Of a DNA stretch of 64,000 nucleotides, positions 50,135 through 58,094 are shown piece by piece. Each line of letters opens with the position of its first letter. Positions within the stretch are counted from its first letter, which is position 1. This DNA is from Streptomyces sp. WZ.A104. Its GTDB lineage: Bacteria; Actinomycetota; Actinomycetes; Streptomycetales; Streptomycetaceae. The stretch spans positions 1 through 64,000 of the forward strand of contig NZ_NWVL01000033.1 in NCBI RefSeq assembly GCF_002382885.1. Reading direction: 5' to 3'. The translations under genes and the position numbers were made by a program. Under the pieces are notes generated by a model. The model was not told the DNA's origin. It was given only the letters and a program-made list of their open reading frames with translations, and did no database searches.

Positions 50135-51721
50135 ATGACGAAACGTGCAGGAATTCTTGTCGCCGTCGGCGCGACCGTCGCCGGTCTGCTGACCGCGGCG
50201 CCGGCCCCGGCCGCCGCCACCGGGGCGAGCACCCCGCCCGCCCCGCCGCTCAAGTGGACCGACTGCCCGACCGAGAACTACCCGAAGCTCCAGTGCGCGA
50301 AGGTCCGCGCCCCGCTGGACCACACCCGTCCGTCGGGCCGCCAGATCACGCTCGCGCTGTCCCGCGTCCGGCACACCGGGAAGGCCTACCAGGGCCCCCT
50401 GCTGGTCAACCCGGGCGGTCCGGGCGGCAGCGGTCTGTCGATGGCCGGGTTCGTGGCGTCCTCGCTGCCGAAGAAGGTCGCCGCCCAGTACGACGTGATC
50501 GGGTTCGACCCGCGCGGGGTCGGGAAGAGCACTCCGGCCCTGAACTGCCTGCCCGGGCACTTCGATCCGGTGCGCCCGGACTCGGTGCCGGACTCCTACC
50601 GCTCGGAGCGGATCAACCGCGACCGGGCCGAGGCCTTCGCCCGCGCCTGCGGCGAGAAGCACCGCGACGTGCTGCCGTACATGGACACGGTCAGCGCGGC
50701 CAAGGACCTCGAAGTGATCCGGCGGGCGCTGGGCTCCCCGCAGATCAACTACTTCGGATACTCCTACGGCACCTACCTCGGCGCGGTCTACGCCAAGCTG
50801 CACCCGGAGCGCGTGCGCCGCCTGGTCCTGGACTCCGTCGTCGACCCCGACGCGGTCTGGTACGGGGGCAACCTCGGCCAGAACTACGCGTTCGACGACC
50901 GCCACAAGGCCTTCGCCGCGTGGGTGGCGAAGCACCACGCCGCGTACCGTCTGGGCACCGACCCGGCCCGGGTCGAGGCCGCCTGGTACCGGATGCGGGC
51001 GGACCTTGCGCGCAAGCCCGCGGGCGGCAAGGTCGGCGCGAGCGAGCTGGAGGACACCTTCCTGCCGGGCGGGTACTACAACGGCTACTGGCCCTATCTC
51101 GCCGAGGCGTTCGCCGCGTACGTGAAGAAGCGGGACACCGAGGCGCTGGTCCAGGTGTACGAGAACTTCGGCGCGGTCGACGCGAGCGGCGACAACAGCT
51201 ACTCGGTCTACACGGCCGTCCAGTGCCGCGACGCGGGCTGGCCCCGGCACTGGAGCACCTGGCGCAACGACAGCCGCCGCATCCACGACAAGGCACCGTT
51301 CATGACGTGGAACAACACCTGGTACAACGCGCCGTGCGCCGACTGGCCGGTGGCGCCGCTGCGTCCGCGTCCGGTCCACAACCGCGAGCTGCGCCCGGCG
51401 CTCATCCTCCAGGCCTCCGACGACGCGGCGACCCCGTACGGCGGCGCGGTCAGCATGCACCGCAAACTCAAGGGCTCCAGCCTCGTCGTGGAGGAGGGCG
51501 GCGGCAACCACGGCATCACGCTGAGCGGCAACGACTGCCTGGACCGGCATCTGACGGCCTATCTGGCCGACGGGACCGTTCCGCGCGGCCGGGGCGAGGC
51601 GGACGCGGTCTGCCCGGCGCTGCCGGACCCGAAGCCGCTGCCCGCCGAGAAGGCGACGGCCCAGTCGGTGGACAACAGCAAGGGCAGCCGACTGCACGGC
51701 CTGCTCGGCTTCCGCCGCTGA
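50135..51721 (+). CDS. Secreted alpha/beta hydrolase (tripeptidyl aminopeptidase family)
   Basis: A 528-residue exported serine hydrolase of the Streptomyces Tap/SlpD group, which takes tripeptides from protein N termini outside the cell. The signal peptide ends near residue 28. Oxyanion region LLVNPGGPGGSG, nucleophile GYSYGTYLG, aspartate in LQASDDAATPYG and histidine in GGGNHGITL are present, with the TAP-like C-terminal domain. It starts at ATG 50135 after a GGGAGG ribosome site. It is flanked by unrelated genes. Peptide substrates are inferred from family membership. Confidence 0.93.
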   Translation: MTKRAGILVAVGATVAGLLTAAPAPAAATGASTPPAPPLKWTDCPTENYPKLQCAKVRAPLDHTRPSGRQITLALSRVRHTGKAYQGPLLVNPGGPGGSGLSMAGFVASSLPKKVAAQYDVIGFDPRGVGKSTPALNCLPGHFDPVRPDSVPDSYRSERINRDRAEAFARACGEKHRDVLPYMDTVSAAKDLEVIRRALGSPQINYFGYSYGTYLGAVYAKLHPERVRRLVLDSVVDPDAVWYGGNLGQNYAFDDRHKAFAAWVAKHHAAYRLGTDPARVEAAWYRMRADLARKPAGGKVGASELEDTFLPGGYYNGYWPYLAEAFAAYVKKRDTEALVQVYENFGAVDASGDNSYSVYTAVQCRDAGWPRHWSTWRNDSRRIHDKAPFMTWNNTWYNAPCADWPVAPLRPRPVHNRELRPALILQASDDAATPYGGAVSMHRKLKGSSLVVEEGGGNHGITLSGNDCLDRHLTAYLADGTVPRGRGEADAVCPALPDPKPLPAEKATAQSVDNSKGSRLHGLLGFRR

Positions 51722-51909
51722 GCACCGACCGCTGACCCGGCGGCCCGCGGGAAGCGGTGGGCGGGATGCGGGGGAGGCGTGGACGAGGACGCCGGCATGA
51801 GGCGCTCCGCCGCTCCCCCGCACCCGCCCGGCGCCTCGCCCGCTGCGAGGCGTGGAGGACTTCGAGGCCGACGGGGCCATGGCGCCCGAGGCGCACCACG
51901 TCCGCCCGC

Positions 51910-52482
51910 TCACTCCCCCGGCAACCGGCTGAGCGCCTCCGCCGCGGCCCGGCCCAGCCGGGGGTGCGGGAGCGCCGCCGTGAGGACCGGGCGGGCCCGG
52001 TCGTCGCCGAGGTGGCCGAGGCCCTCGACGCAGGCCAGGGCGACGCGCCAGTGGGGCTCGCCGGGGGCCAGCAGCCCCTGGAGGGTGAGCACCAGGGCGG
52101 GGACCGACTCGGGGGCGCGCAGGGCGGTGAGCAGGCGGACCGGGTGCAGGGCGTAGGCGGTGCGCAGGGTGTTCGTGGCGAGGGCGGCGGCCGCTCTCGG
52201 GGTGCGGGGGTCGGCCAGGCGGGCCAGGGCGTGGGCGGCGGAGACACAGCGCTCGGGGTCGCGGTGGTTGAGCAGCAGCACCAGCGCCTCGAAGGCCCGC
52301 CGGTCGCCCGCGCAGCCGAGCCGGAACGCGGCCACCTCCCTGGCCCACAGGGGGCGGTGCGGTTCGACGAGGACGCGGGCGAGCTCCTCGGCGTCCTCGG
52401 TGGCGGCGAGCCGCCCGTACAGCGGCGACCCGTCGGCCTCGGGTTCCAGCCGGTCCATGAGCGAACGGAACTCCTCATCCAT
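51910..52482 (-). CDS. HEAT-repeat protein
   Basis: A 190-residue all-helical protein with about four HEAT/PBS-lyase-like repeats (VAAFRLGCAGDRRAFEALVL, SAAHALARLADPRTPRAAAA, ALACVEGLGHLGDDRARPVL). Such scaffolds bind other proteins; no catalytic residues are visible. ATG 52482 is chosen because a -10 hexamer TACGCT lies 7 nt upstream on the minus strand, suggesting a leaderless transcript. It is convergent with the secreted tripeptidyl aminopeptidase gene and divergent from the hydroxyacyl-CoA dehydrogenase gene. The partner is unknown. Confidence 0.88.
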   Translation of the reverse strand: MDEEFRSLMDRLEPEADGSPLYGRLAATEDAEELARVLVEPHRPLWAREVAAFRLGCAGDRRAFEALVLLLNHRDPERCVSAAHALARLADPRTPRAAAALATNTLRTAYALHPVRLLTALRAPESVPALVLTLQGLLAPGEPHWRVALACVEGLGHLGDDRARPVLTAALPHPRLGRAAAEALSRLPGE

Positions 52483-52844
52483 GACGCTCAGCGTAACGGC
52501 GGACACGCTGCGTGCGGGACGGCATCGACGGACCGGTGTGAGCCGGCGCACAAGCATCCAGGGGTGGCGCGCTCGTTACTCGCCGGTTAATCTCATCTGA
52601 GCGGGACACACTCCCCGCCGGCTCCGGTGGCCTGGTGACGCAGCCACCCGGAGTGCTTGTCGGTTCGGCAGTTTCTGTATGACGTGACTCCGGGACAGAG
52701 TCCGTCACCCCTCACGGCCTGGCGCGCGCTCGCAGCGCGTCGGCCCCGTGCTCCACGACACGCAGCTTCCGTACGCCTCGCGCCGCTCCCTCATCGCCGC
52801 GCGCGCCGTGCTCCCACAGTCGTCACTCACCCTGGAGTCCCGTG
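52483..52844. other. Divergent intergenic region with a hairpin and a dyad
   Basis: This 362-bp gap has no gene that I can support. It contains a bulged 10-bp hairpin CTCCGGTGGC/GCCACCCGGAG at 52622-52653 and GACTC-N7-GAGTC at 52686-52702, between which lies TTGTCG. These may be the promoter and control region of the 3-hydroxyacyl-CoA dehydrogenase gene. Confidence 0.5.
52490..52495 (-). promoter_or_regulatory. -10 box TACGCT of the HEAT-repeat gene
   Basis: Read on the minus strand, TACGCT ends 7 nt before ATG 52482; no ribosome site is present, so the message is probably leaderless. Confidence 0.55.
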
Positions 52845-54626
52845 ATGGACACCCCTCTCTCCACCATCGCCGTCGTCGGCCTCGGCACCATGGGCACCGG
52901 CATCGCCGAGGTCCTGGCCCTGGCGGGCCGCGAGGTCATCGGCATCGACATCAGCGAGGCGGCCGCCCGGCAGGCCATCGCCTCCCTCGAAGCGTCCACC
53001 GCACGGGCCGTGGGGCGCGGGCGGATCACCGAGCAGGAGCGGGCCGCCGCGCTCGCCCGGTTCCGTACGTCCGACGATCTGCGGGCCGCCGTCGATGCCG
53101 AACTGGTCATCGAGGTGACGCCGGAGACGTACGAGATCAAGCAGCAGGTGTTCCGGGAGCTGGACGCGATCGTCTCGCCCACCGCGATCCTGGCCACCGG
53201 CACCAACGCGCTGTCGGTGACCCGGCTCGCCGCCGAGTCCCGGCACCCCGAGCGCGTCCTCGGGCTGCACTTCTTCAACCCGGCGCCCGCGATGAAGCTG
53301 GTCGAGGTGGTCTCCTCGGTGCTGACCGCACCGCCCGCCGTCGAGGCCGTCACCAGGCTGGCCCGGGAGCTGGGCAAGGAGCCCGTCGCGGTCGGCGACC
53401 GGCCCGGGTTCGTCGCGGACGGGCTGCTGTTCGGCTACCTCAACCAGGCCGCCGCGATGTACGAGGCGAACTACGCCTCCCGTGAGGACATCGACGCGGC
53501 GATGAAGCTGGGCTGCGGGCTGCCGATGGGCCCGCTCGCCCTGCTGGACCTGATCGGCATCGACACCGCCCGCACCGTCCTGGAGGCCATGTACGCCGCC
53601 TCCCACGACCGGCTGCACGCCCCGGCCCCCGTCCTCGGCCAGCTCAGCGAGGCGGGCCTGACCGGACGCAAGGCGGGGCGCGGCTTCTACACGTACGACG
53701 CCCCGGGCGGACAGACCGCGGTGCCCGACGCCCTGACCCCTTCGGCGGAATCGGCCGCCGGAGCCGGGCGCGCAGTGGCCTCCGTCGGCGTCGCGGGCTC
53801 CGGAACGATGGCCTCCGGGATCGCGGAGGTGTTCGCCAAGGCCGGGTACACCGTGGTCCTGGCGGCCCGCGGCCAGGAGAAGGCGGACCTCGCCAAAGGC
53901 CGGATCGCCAAGTCGCTGGAGCGATCGGTGTCCAAGGGGCGGCTGACCGCCGAGGCCCGGGACGAGACGCTGGGCCGGATCACGGCGGCCGGTTCGCTGG
54001 ACGCGTTCGCCGAGGTCGACCTCGCGGTGGAGGCGGTCGCGGAGGACCTGGAGATCAAGCAGCAGCTGTTCGCCACGCTGGACAAGGTCTGCCGGCCCGG
54101 CGCGGTGCTCGCCACCACCACCTCCTCACTGCCGGTCATCGCCATCGCCCGGGCGACCGCGCGGCCCGCGGACGTCATCGGGATGCACTTCTTCAACCCG
54201 GCGCCCGCGATGAAGCTGGTCGAGGTGGTCCGTACGGTCCTGACCGCCGACGATGTGCACGCCACGGTCCGTACGGTGTGCACGAAGATCCGCAAGCACC
54301 CGGTGGACTGCGGGGACCGGGCCGGGTTCATCGTGAACGCGCTGCTGTTCCCGTACCTCAACAACGCGATCAAGATGGTCGAGGAGCACTACGCCTCGCT
54401 GGACGACATCGACGCGGCGATGAAGCTGGGCGGCGGGTACCCGATGGGCCCGTTCGAGCTGCTCGACGTGGTCGGCCTGGATGTCTCGCTGGCCATCGAG
54501 AAGGTGCTGCACAAGGAGTTCCGCGACCCGGGCCTGGCCCCGGCGCCGCTGCTGGAGCACCTGGTCGCCGCGGGCTGCCTCGGCCGCAAGACGGGGCGCG
54601 GCTTCCGCGAATATGCCCGTCGCTGA
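52845..54626 (+). CDS. 3-hydroxyacyl-CoA dehydrogenase, two fused copies
   Basis: A 593-residue protein made of two complete 3-hydroxyacyl-CoA dehydrogenase units (about 1-285 and 305-593). Each has an NAD-binding GxGTMxxGIAE start, a HFFNPAPAMKLVEVV catalytic-histidine block and the C-terminal DIDAAMKLGxGxPMGP domain. Both copies keep the catalytic His/Glu region, so both may be active. The enzyme interconverts acetoacetyl-CoA and 3-hydroxybutyryl-CoA (or longer forms). ATG 52845, 7 bases after GGAG, is preferred to the adjoining GTG. It precedes a TetR gene and the crotonyl-CoA reductase operon and could supply its substrate after dehydration. Confidence 0.94.
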   Translation: MDTPLSTIAVVGLGTMGTGIAEVLALAGREVIGIDISEAAARQAIASLEASTARAVGRGRITEQERAAALARFRTSDDLRAAVDAELVIEVTPETYEIKQQVFRELDAIVSPTAILATGTNALSVTRLAAESRHPERVLGLHFFNPAPAMKLVEVVSSVLTAPPAVEAVTRLARELGKEPVAVGDRPGFVADGLLFGYLNQAAAMYEANYASREDIDAAMKLGCGLPMGPLALLDLIGIDTARTVLEAMYAASHDRLHAPAPVLGQLSEAGLTGRKAGRGFYTYDAPGGQTAVPDALTPSAESAAGAGRAVASVGVAGSGTMASGIAEVFAKAGYTVVLAARGQEKADLAKGRIAKSLERSVSKGRLTAEARDETLGRITAAGSLDAFAEVDLAVEAVAEDLEIKQQLFATLDKVCRPGAVLATTTSSLPVIAIARATARPADVIGMHFFNPAPAMKLVEVVRTVLTADDVHATVRTVCTKIRKHPVDCGDRAGFIVNALLFPYLNNAIKMVEEHYASLDDIDAAMKLGGGYPMGPFELLDVVGLDVSLAIEKVLHKEFRDPGLAPAPLLEHLVAAGCLGRKTGRGFREYARR

Positions 54627-54705
54627 CCCGGGAGCCGGGTGGGGCGGGCTGCTGGGACCCTCCGGCGGCCCGCCCCCGAAGGCGCGCTCTCCTGCACCGA
54701 TGCGT

Positions 54706-54711
54706 TACGTT
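54706..54711 (+). promoter_or_regulatory. -10 box TACGTT of the TetR gene
   Basis: TACGTT ends 6 nt before ATG 54718; no ribosome site lies between, so a leaderless message is likely. Confidence 0.5.
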
Positions 54712-54717
54712 CATGCC

Positions 54718-55536
54718 ATGTCCCAGCCCGCCAGGCCACCCCGTGCCACCGCAGCGTCCGACGCCCCGGAGACCACCACCGCGGGAACCCGCGCCGCCGC
54801 CCAACGGCTGAAGATGCGCCGCGAGCTGGCCGCCGCCGCGATGGAGCTCTTCGCCACGAAGGGCTACGAGGCGACGACCGTCGACGAGATCGCGGGCGCC
54901 GCGGGCGTCGCCCGGCGGACCTTCTTCCGGCACTTCCGCTCCAAGGAAGAGGCGATCTTCCCGGACCACGACGACACCCTCGTCAGGGCAGAGGCCGTCC
55001 TCCATGCCGCCCCCGCGCACGAGCATCCGCTCGACACCGTCTGCCGCGGCATCAAGGAAGTCATGAAGATGTACGCGGCCAAGCCCGCCGTCTCCGTGGC
55101 CCGTTACAAACTGACCCGCGAGGTGCCGACCCTCCGGGAGGCCGAGATCGCTTCGGTGGCCCGCTACGAGCGGCTGTTCACCCGCTATCTCCTGGGCCAC
55201 TTCGACGAGCGCGACCACCATGTGGGCAACGACGACCCGTTGCTGGCGGAGGTCGCCGCCTCCGCCGTGGTCACCGCGCACAACCACGTACTGCGCCGCT
55301 GGCTGCGGGCGGGCGGCCAGGGCGATGTGGAGGCCCAGCTCGACCGGGCCTTCGCCATCGTGCGCGACACCTTCGGCACGGGCATCGGCGCGGGCCGGAC
55401 CGCAGGGGCCGATCCCGAGCGCGCCCCGGCCGCGACGATCGCCGAGCAGGGCGAGGTGCTGGTCGCGGTGGCCCGCACCGACGCCCCGCTGGACGAGGTC
55501 ATGCGCACGATCCAGCAGGCGCTCCAGGACCGCTGA
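54718..55536 (+). CDS. TetR family transcriptional regulator
   Basis: A 272-residue regulator. After a 30-residue polar tail the helix-turn-helix is typical (ELFATKGYEATTVDEIAGAA, GVARRTFFRHFRSKEEAIF, about 41-80). The long C-terminal domain binds an unknown ligand. ATG 54718 lies 6 nt after a -10 box. It sits between the duplicated 3-hydroxyacyl-CoA dehydrogenase and the ethylmalonyl-CoA operon, so an acyl-CoA-responsive repressor of one or both is a reasonable guess. No perfect TetR-like dyad is obvious in the ccr promoter. Confidence 0.92.
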   Translation: MSQPARPPRATAASDAPETTTAGTRAAAQRLKMRRELAAAAMELFATKGYEATTVDEIAGAAGVARRTFFRHFRSKEEAIFPDHDDTLVRAEAVLHAAPAHEHPLDTVCRGIKEVMKMYAAKPAVSVARYKLTREVPTLREAEIASVARYERLFTRYLLGHFDERDHHVGNDDPLLAEVAASAVVTAHNHVLRRWLRAGGQGDVEAQLDRAFAIVRDTFGTGIGAGRTAGADPERAPAATIAEQGEVLVAVARTDAPLDEVMRTIQQALQDR

Positions 55537-55599
55537 GGGCGCGCGGGCGGAGCCGTAAACCGTTCGCGAGGGCCACGGCCCCGTGGTGGGGTTCCGGCC

Positions 55600-56391
55600 A
55601 TGCGAACCGACGAAGTACGCGCCCTGTACGACCGCACGATGCGCGAGCACGCCCGACCCGACGGCCCCGGCGTCCGGGTCGAGCGCGATGGACCCCTGGT
55701 GCGCCAGGTGGGCGGCCGGAGCGACTGGAACGGGGTCGTCTGGTCGTCCCCGGACCTGGACGGCGAAGGGGCCGACGCGGCGATCGCGGCCCAGATCCGG
55801 CACTGCGCGGCGCTCGGCCTCCCGGAATTCGAGTGGAAGCTGTACGCGCACGACCGGCCGGCCGATCTGGGTGACCGGCTGCGGGCGGCCGGGTTCGTGC
55901 CGGAGCCGCCGGAAACCCTGCTGGCGGCCCCGGCCGGGCCGCTCACCGGGGCGGTCGCCCTGCCCGATGGCGTCACACTGCACCGTGTGAGCGACGCGGC
56001 GGGGGCGGAGCTGATGGCGCTGGCCCATGAGCGGGCGTTCGGCACGGACGGCACCCGCCTCCTGCACCAGGTCGTGAAGCGGCTGGAAGCGGCCCCCGAC
56101 GACTTCGTGGCGCTCGTCGTCACGGCCCGCGGGGAGCCGGTCAGCTCGGCCCGTATGGAGCTGTACCCGGGGACGGGCTTCGCGGGGCTCTGGGGCGGCG
56201 GGACGGTCGCCGCCTGGCGAGGCAGGGGCATCTACCGGGCACTGGTCGCCCACCGGGCGCGGATCGCCGCCGAGCGCGGCTACCGGTATCTCCAGGTCGA
56301 CGCGAGCGACATGTCGGCCCCGATCCTGGTCCGGCTCGGCTTCAGGGAGCTTGGGGCGACGACGCCGTATGTGTACCGACCCGGCCGGTAA
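55600..56391 (+). CDS. GNAT family N-acetyltransferase
   Basis: A 263-residue protein. The C-terminal domain has the acetyl-CoA pyrophosphate-binding loop VAAWRGRGIYRALV (about 205-218) and the following AAERGYRYLQVDAS and LVRLGFRELG strands of the GNAT fold. The N-terminal half is a degenerate second GNAT-like domain, as in many actinobacterial members. ATG 55600 has only a weak ribosome site. It lies between the TetR gene and the ccr promoter on the same strand. The acceptor substrate is unknown. Confidence 0.9.
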   Translation: MRTDEVRALYDRTMREHARPDGPGVRVERDGPLVRQVGGRSDWNGVVWSSPDLDGEGADAAIAAQIRHCAALGLPEFEWKLYAHDRPADLGDRLRAAGFVPEPPETLLAAPAGPLTGAVALPDGVTLHRVSDAAGAELMALAHERAFGTDGTRLLHQVVKRLEAAPDDFVALVVTARGEPVSSARMELYPGTGFAGLWGGGTVAAWRGRGIYRALVAHRARIAAERGYRYLQVDASDMSAPILVRLGFRELGATTPYVYRPGR

Positions 56392-56489
56392 CCGTCCGCC
56401 AGCAGGACAGAACGTCTCACAACGCCCATCGTGTTGCTCATGCGTGCCTACGAGATGACAAGTGAGAGAAATTGTTGGCACTGGGTGCC

Positions 56490-56518
56490 TTGTCAGGTGT
56501 CACAGAGTGCCATACGTT
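56490..56518 (+). promoter_or_regulatory. Vegetative-type promoter of the ethylmalonyl-CoA operon
   Basis: TTGTCA (56490-56495) and TACGTT (56513-56518) are separated by 17 bp, the optimum for the principal sigma factor. Transcription from about 56525 would give a leader of some 220 nt before ccr. Confidence 0.7.
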
Positions 56519-56533
56519 GAAGGTGTCCGGGCG

Positions 56534-56566
56534 GCCGGCGTGCTGAGAACTCACACGTACGCCGGC
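56534..56566 (+). other. Structured element in the ccr leader
   Basis: GCCGGCGT (56534-56541) pairs with ACGCCGGC (56559-56566), and TGAG-aa-CTCA (56544-56553) forms a second stem inside the loop. The element begins about 10 nt after the predicted start of transcription. The remaining leader is C-rich and has no reading frame that I can support. Transcript stability or attenuation is possible. Confidence 0.5.
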
Positions 56567-56747
56567 TGTCCCCGCAACCACCGTGCTGCGCGCCCGGACG
56601 CCTGCGTCACAGGCACCCTTCTGCTCCACCGAGCAAAGCCGAGCTCCACCCCGCCGAACCGACGGCAACACCTCCACACCACACCGCACCCCTGCCAGCA
56701 GGGCCCCTCAAGCGTTCCCTCGACGCCGCATCACCGGAGGCAACACC

Positions 56748-58085
56748 GTGAAGGAAATCCTGGACGCGATCCAATCCCAGGACAGCACCGCCGCGGACTT
56801 CGCGGCCCTGTCCCTCCCCGAGTCCTACCGCGCGATCACCGTGCACAAGGACGAGGCGGAGATGTTCTCGGGGCTCGAATCCCGCGACAAGGACCCCCGC
56901 AAGTCGCTCCACCTCGACGAGGTCCCGGTCCCCGAACTCGGCCCCGGCGAGGCCCTCGTCGCCGTGATGGCCAGTTCGGTGAACTACAACTCCGTCTGGA
57001 CCTCGATCTTCGAGCCGGTGTCGACGTTCAGCTTCCTGGAGCGGTACGGAAGGCTCAGCGAGCTCACCAAGCGCCACGACCTGCCGTACCACGTCATCGG
57101 CTCCGACCTGGCGGGCGTCGTCCTGCGCACCGGCCCCGGCGTGAACGCCTGGAACCCGGGCGACGAGGTCGTCGCGCACTGCCTCTCCGTCGAACTGGAG
57201 TCCTCCGACGGGCACAACGACACGATGCTCGACCCCGAGCAGCGCATCTGGGGTTTCGAGACGAACTTCGGCGGGCTGGCGGAGATCGCGCTCGTCAAGT
57301 CCAACCAGCTGATGCCCAAGCCCCAGCACCTCAGCTGGGAGGAGGCAGCGGCCCCGGGCCTGGTCAACTCCACCGCCTACCGCCAGCTCGTCTCGCGCAA
57401 CGGCGCGGGGATGAAGCAGGGCGACAACGTGCTGATCTGGGGCGCGAGCGGCGGACTCGGCTCCTACGCCACCCAGTTCGCGCTGGCCGGCGGCGCCAAC
57501 CCGATCTGTGTCGTCTCCAGCCCGGAGAAGGCCGACATCTGCCGGGCTATGGGCGCCGAGGCGGTCATCGACCGCAACGCCGAGGGCTACAAGTTCTGGA
57601 AGGACGAGCGCACCCAGGACCCGAAGGAGTGGAAGCGCTTCGGCAAGCGCATCCGCGAGTACACCGGCGGCGAGGACATCGACATCGTCTTCGAGCACCC
57701 GGGCCGCGAGACCTTCGGCGCCTCGGTCTACGTCACCCGCAAGGGCGGCACGATCACGACCTGCGCCTCCACCTCGGGCTACATGCACGAGTACGACAAC
57801 CGCTACCTGTGGATGTCCCTCAAGCGGATCATCGGCTCCCACTTCGCCAACTACCGTGAGGCCTGGGAGGCCAACCGCCTCATCGCCAAGGGCAAGATCC
57901 ACCCGACGCTCTCCAAGGTGTACTCCCTGGCGGACACCGGCCAGGCCGCCCACGACGTCCACCGCAACGTCCACCAGGGCAAGGTCGGCGTCCTGGCACT
58001 GGCCCCGCGCGAGGGCCTGGGCGTGCGCAACCAGGAAATGCGCGAGCAGCACATCGACGCCATCAACCGCTTCCGCAACGTCTGA
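56748..58085 (+). CDS. ccr: Crotonyl-CoA carboxylase/reductase
   Basis: A 445-residue medium-chain dehydrogenase/reductase that reductively carboxylates crotonyl-CoA to (2S)-ethylmalonyl-CoA with NADPH and CO2. The CO2-binding residues known for the family are present: Asn81, Phe170, Glu171 and His364. The NADPH-binding loop is IWGASGGLGSYATQ (about 229-242). GTG 56748 lies 8 bases after GGAGG. It is the first gene of the ethylmalonyl-CoA operon, 9 bp before meaA. It serves acetyl-CoA assimilation and also supplies ethylmalonyl-CoA for polyketides. A long structured leader precedes it. Confidence 0.97.
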   Translation: MKEILDAIQSQDSTAADFAALSLPESYRAITVHKDEAEMFSGLESRDKDPRKSLHLDEVPVPELGPGEALVAVMASSVNYNSVWTSIFEPVSTFSFLERYGRLSELTKRHDLPYHVIGSDLAGVVLRTGPGVNAWNPGDEVVAHCLSVELESSDGHNDTMLDPEQRIWGFETNFGGLAEIALVKSNQLMPKPQHLSWEEAAAPGLVNSTAYRQLVSRNGAGMKQGDNVLIWGASGGLGSYATQFALAGGANPICVVSSPEKADICRAMGAEAVIDRNAEGYKFWKDERTQDPKEWKRFGKRIREYTGGEDIDIVFEHPGRETFGASVYVTRKGGTITTCASTSGYMHEYDNRYLWMSLKRIIGSHFANYREAWEANRLIAKGKIHPTLSKVYSLADTGQAAHDVHRNVHQGKVGVLALAPREGLGVRNQEMREQHIDAINRFRNV

Positions 58086-58094
58086 GGTTCTCCG

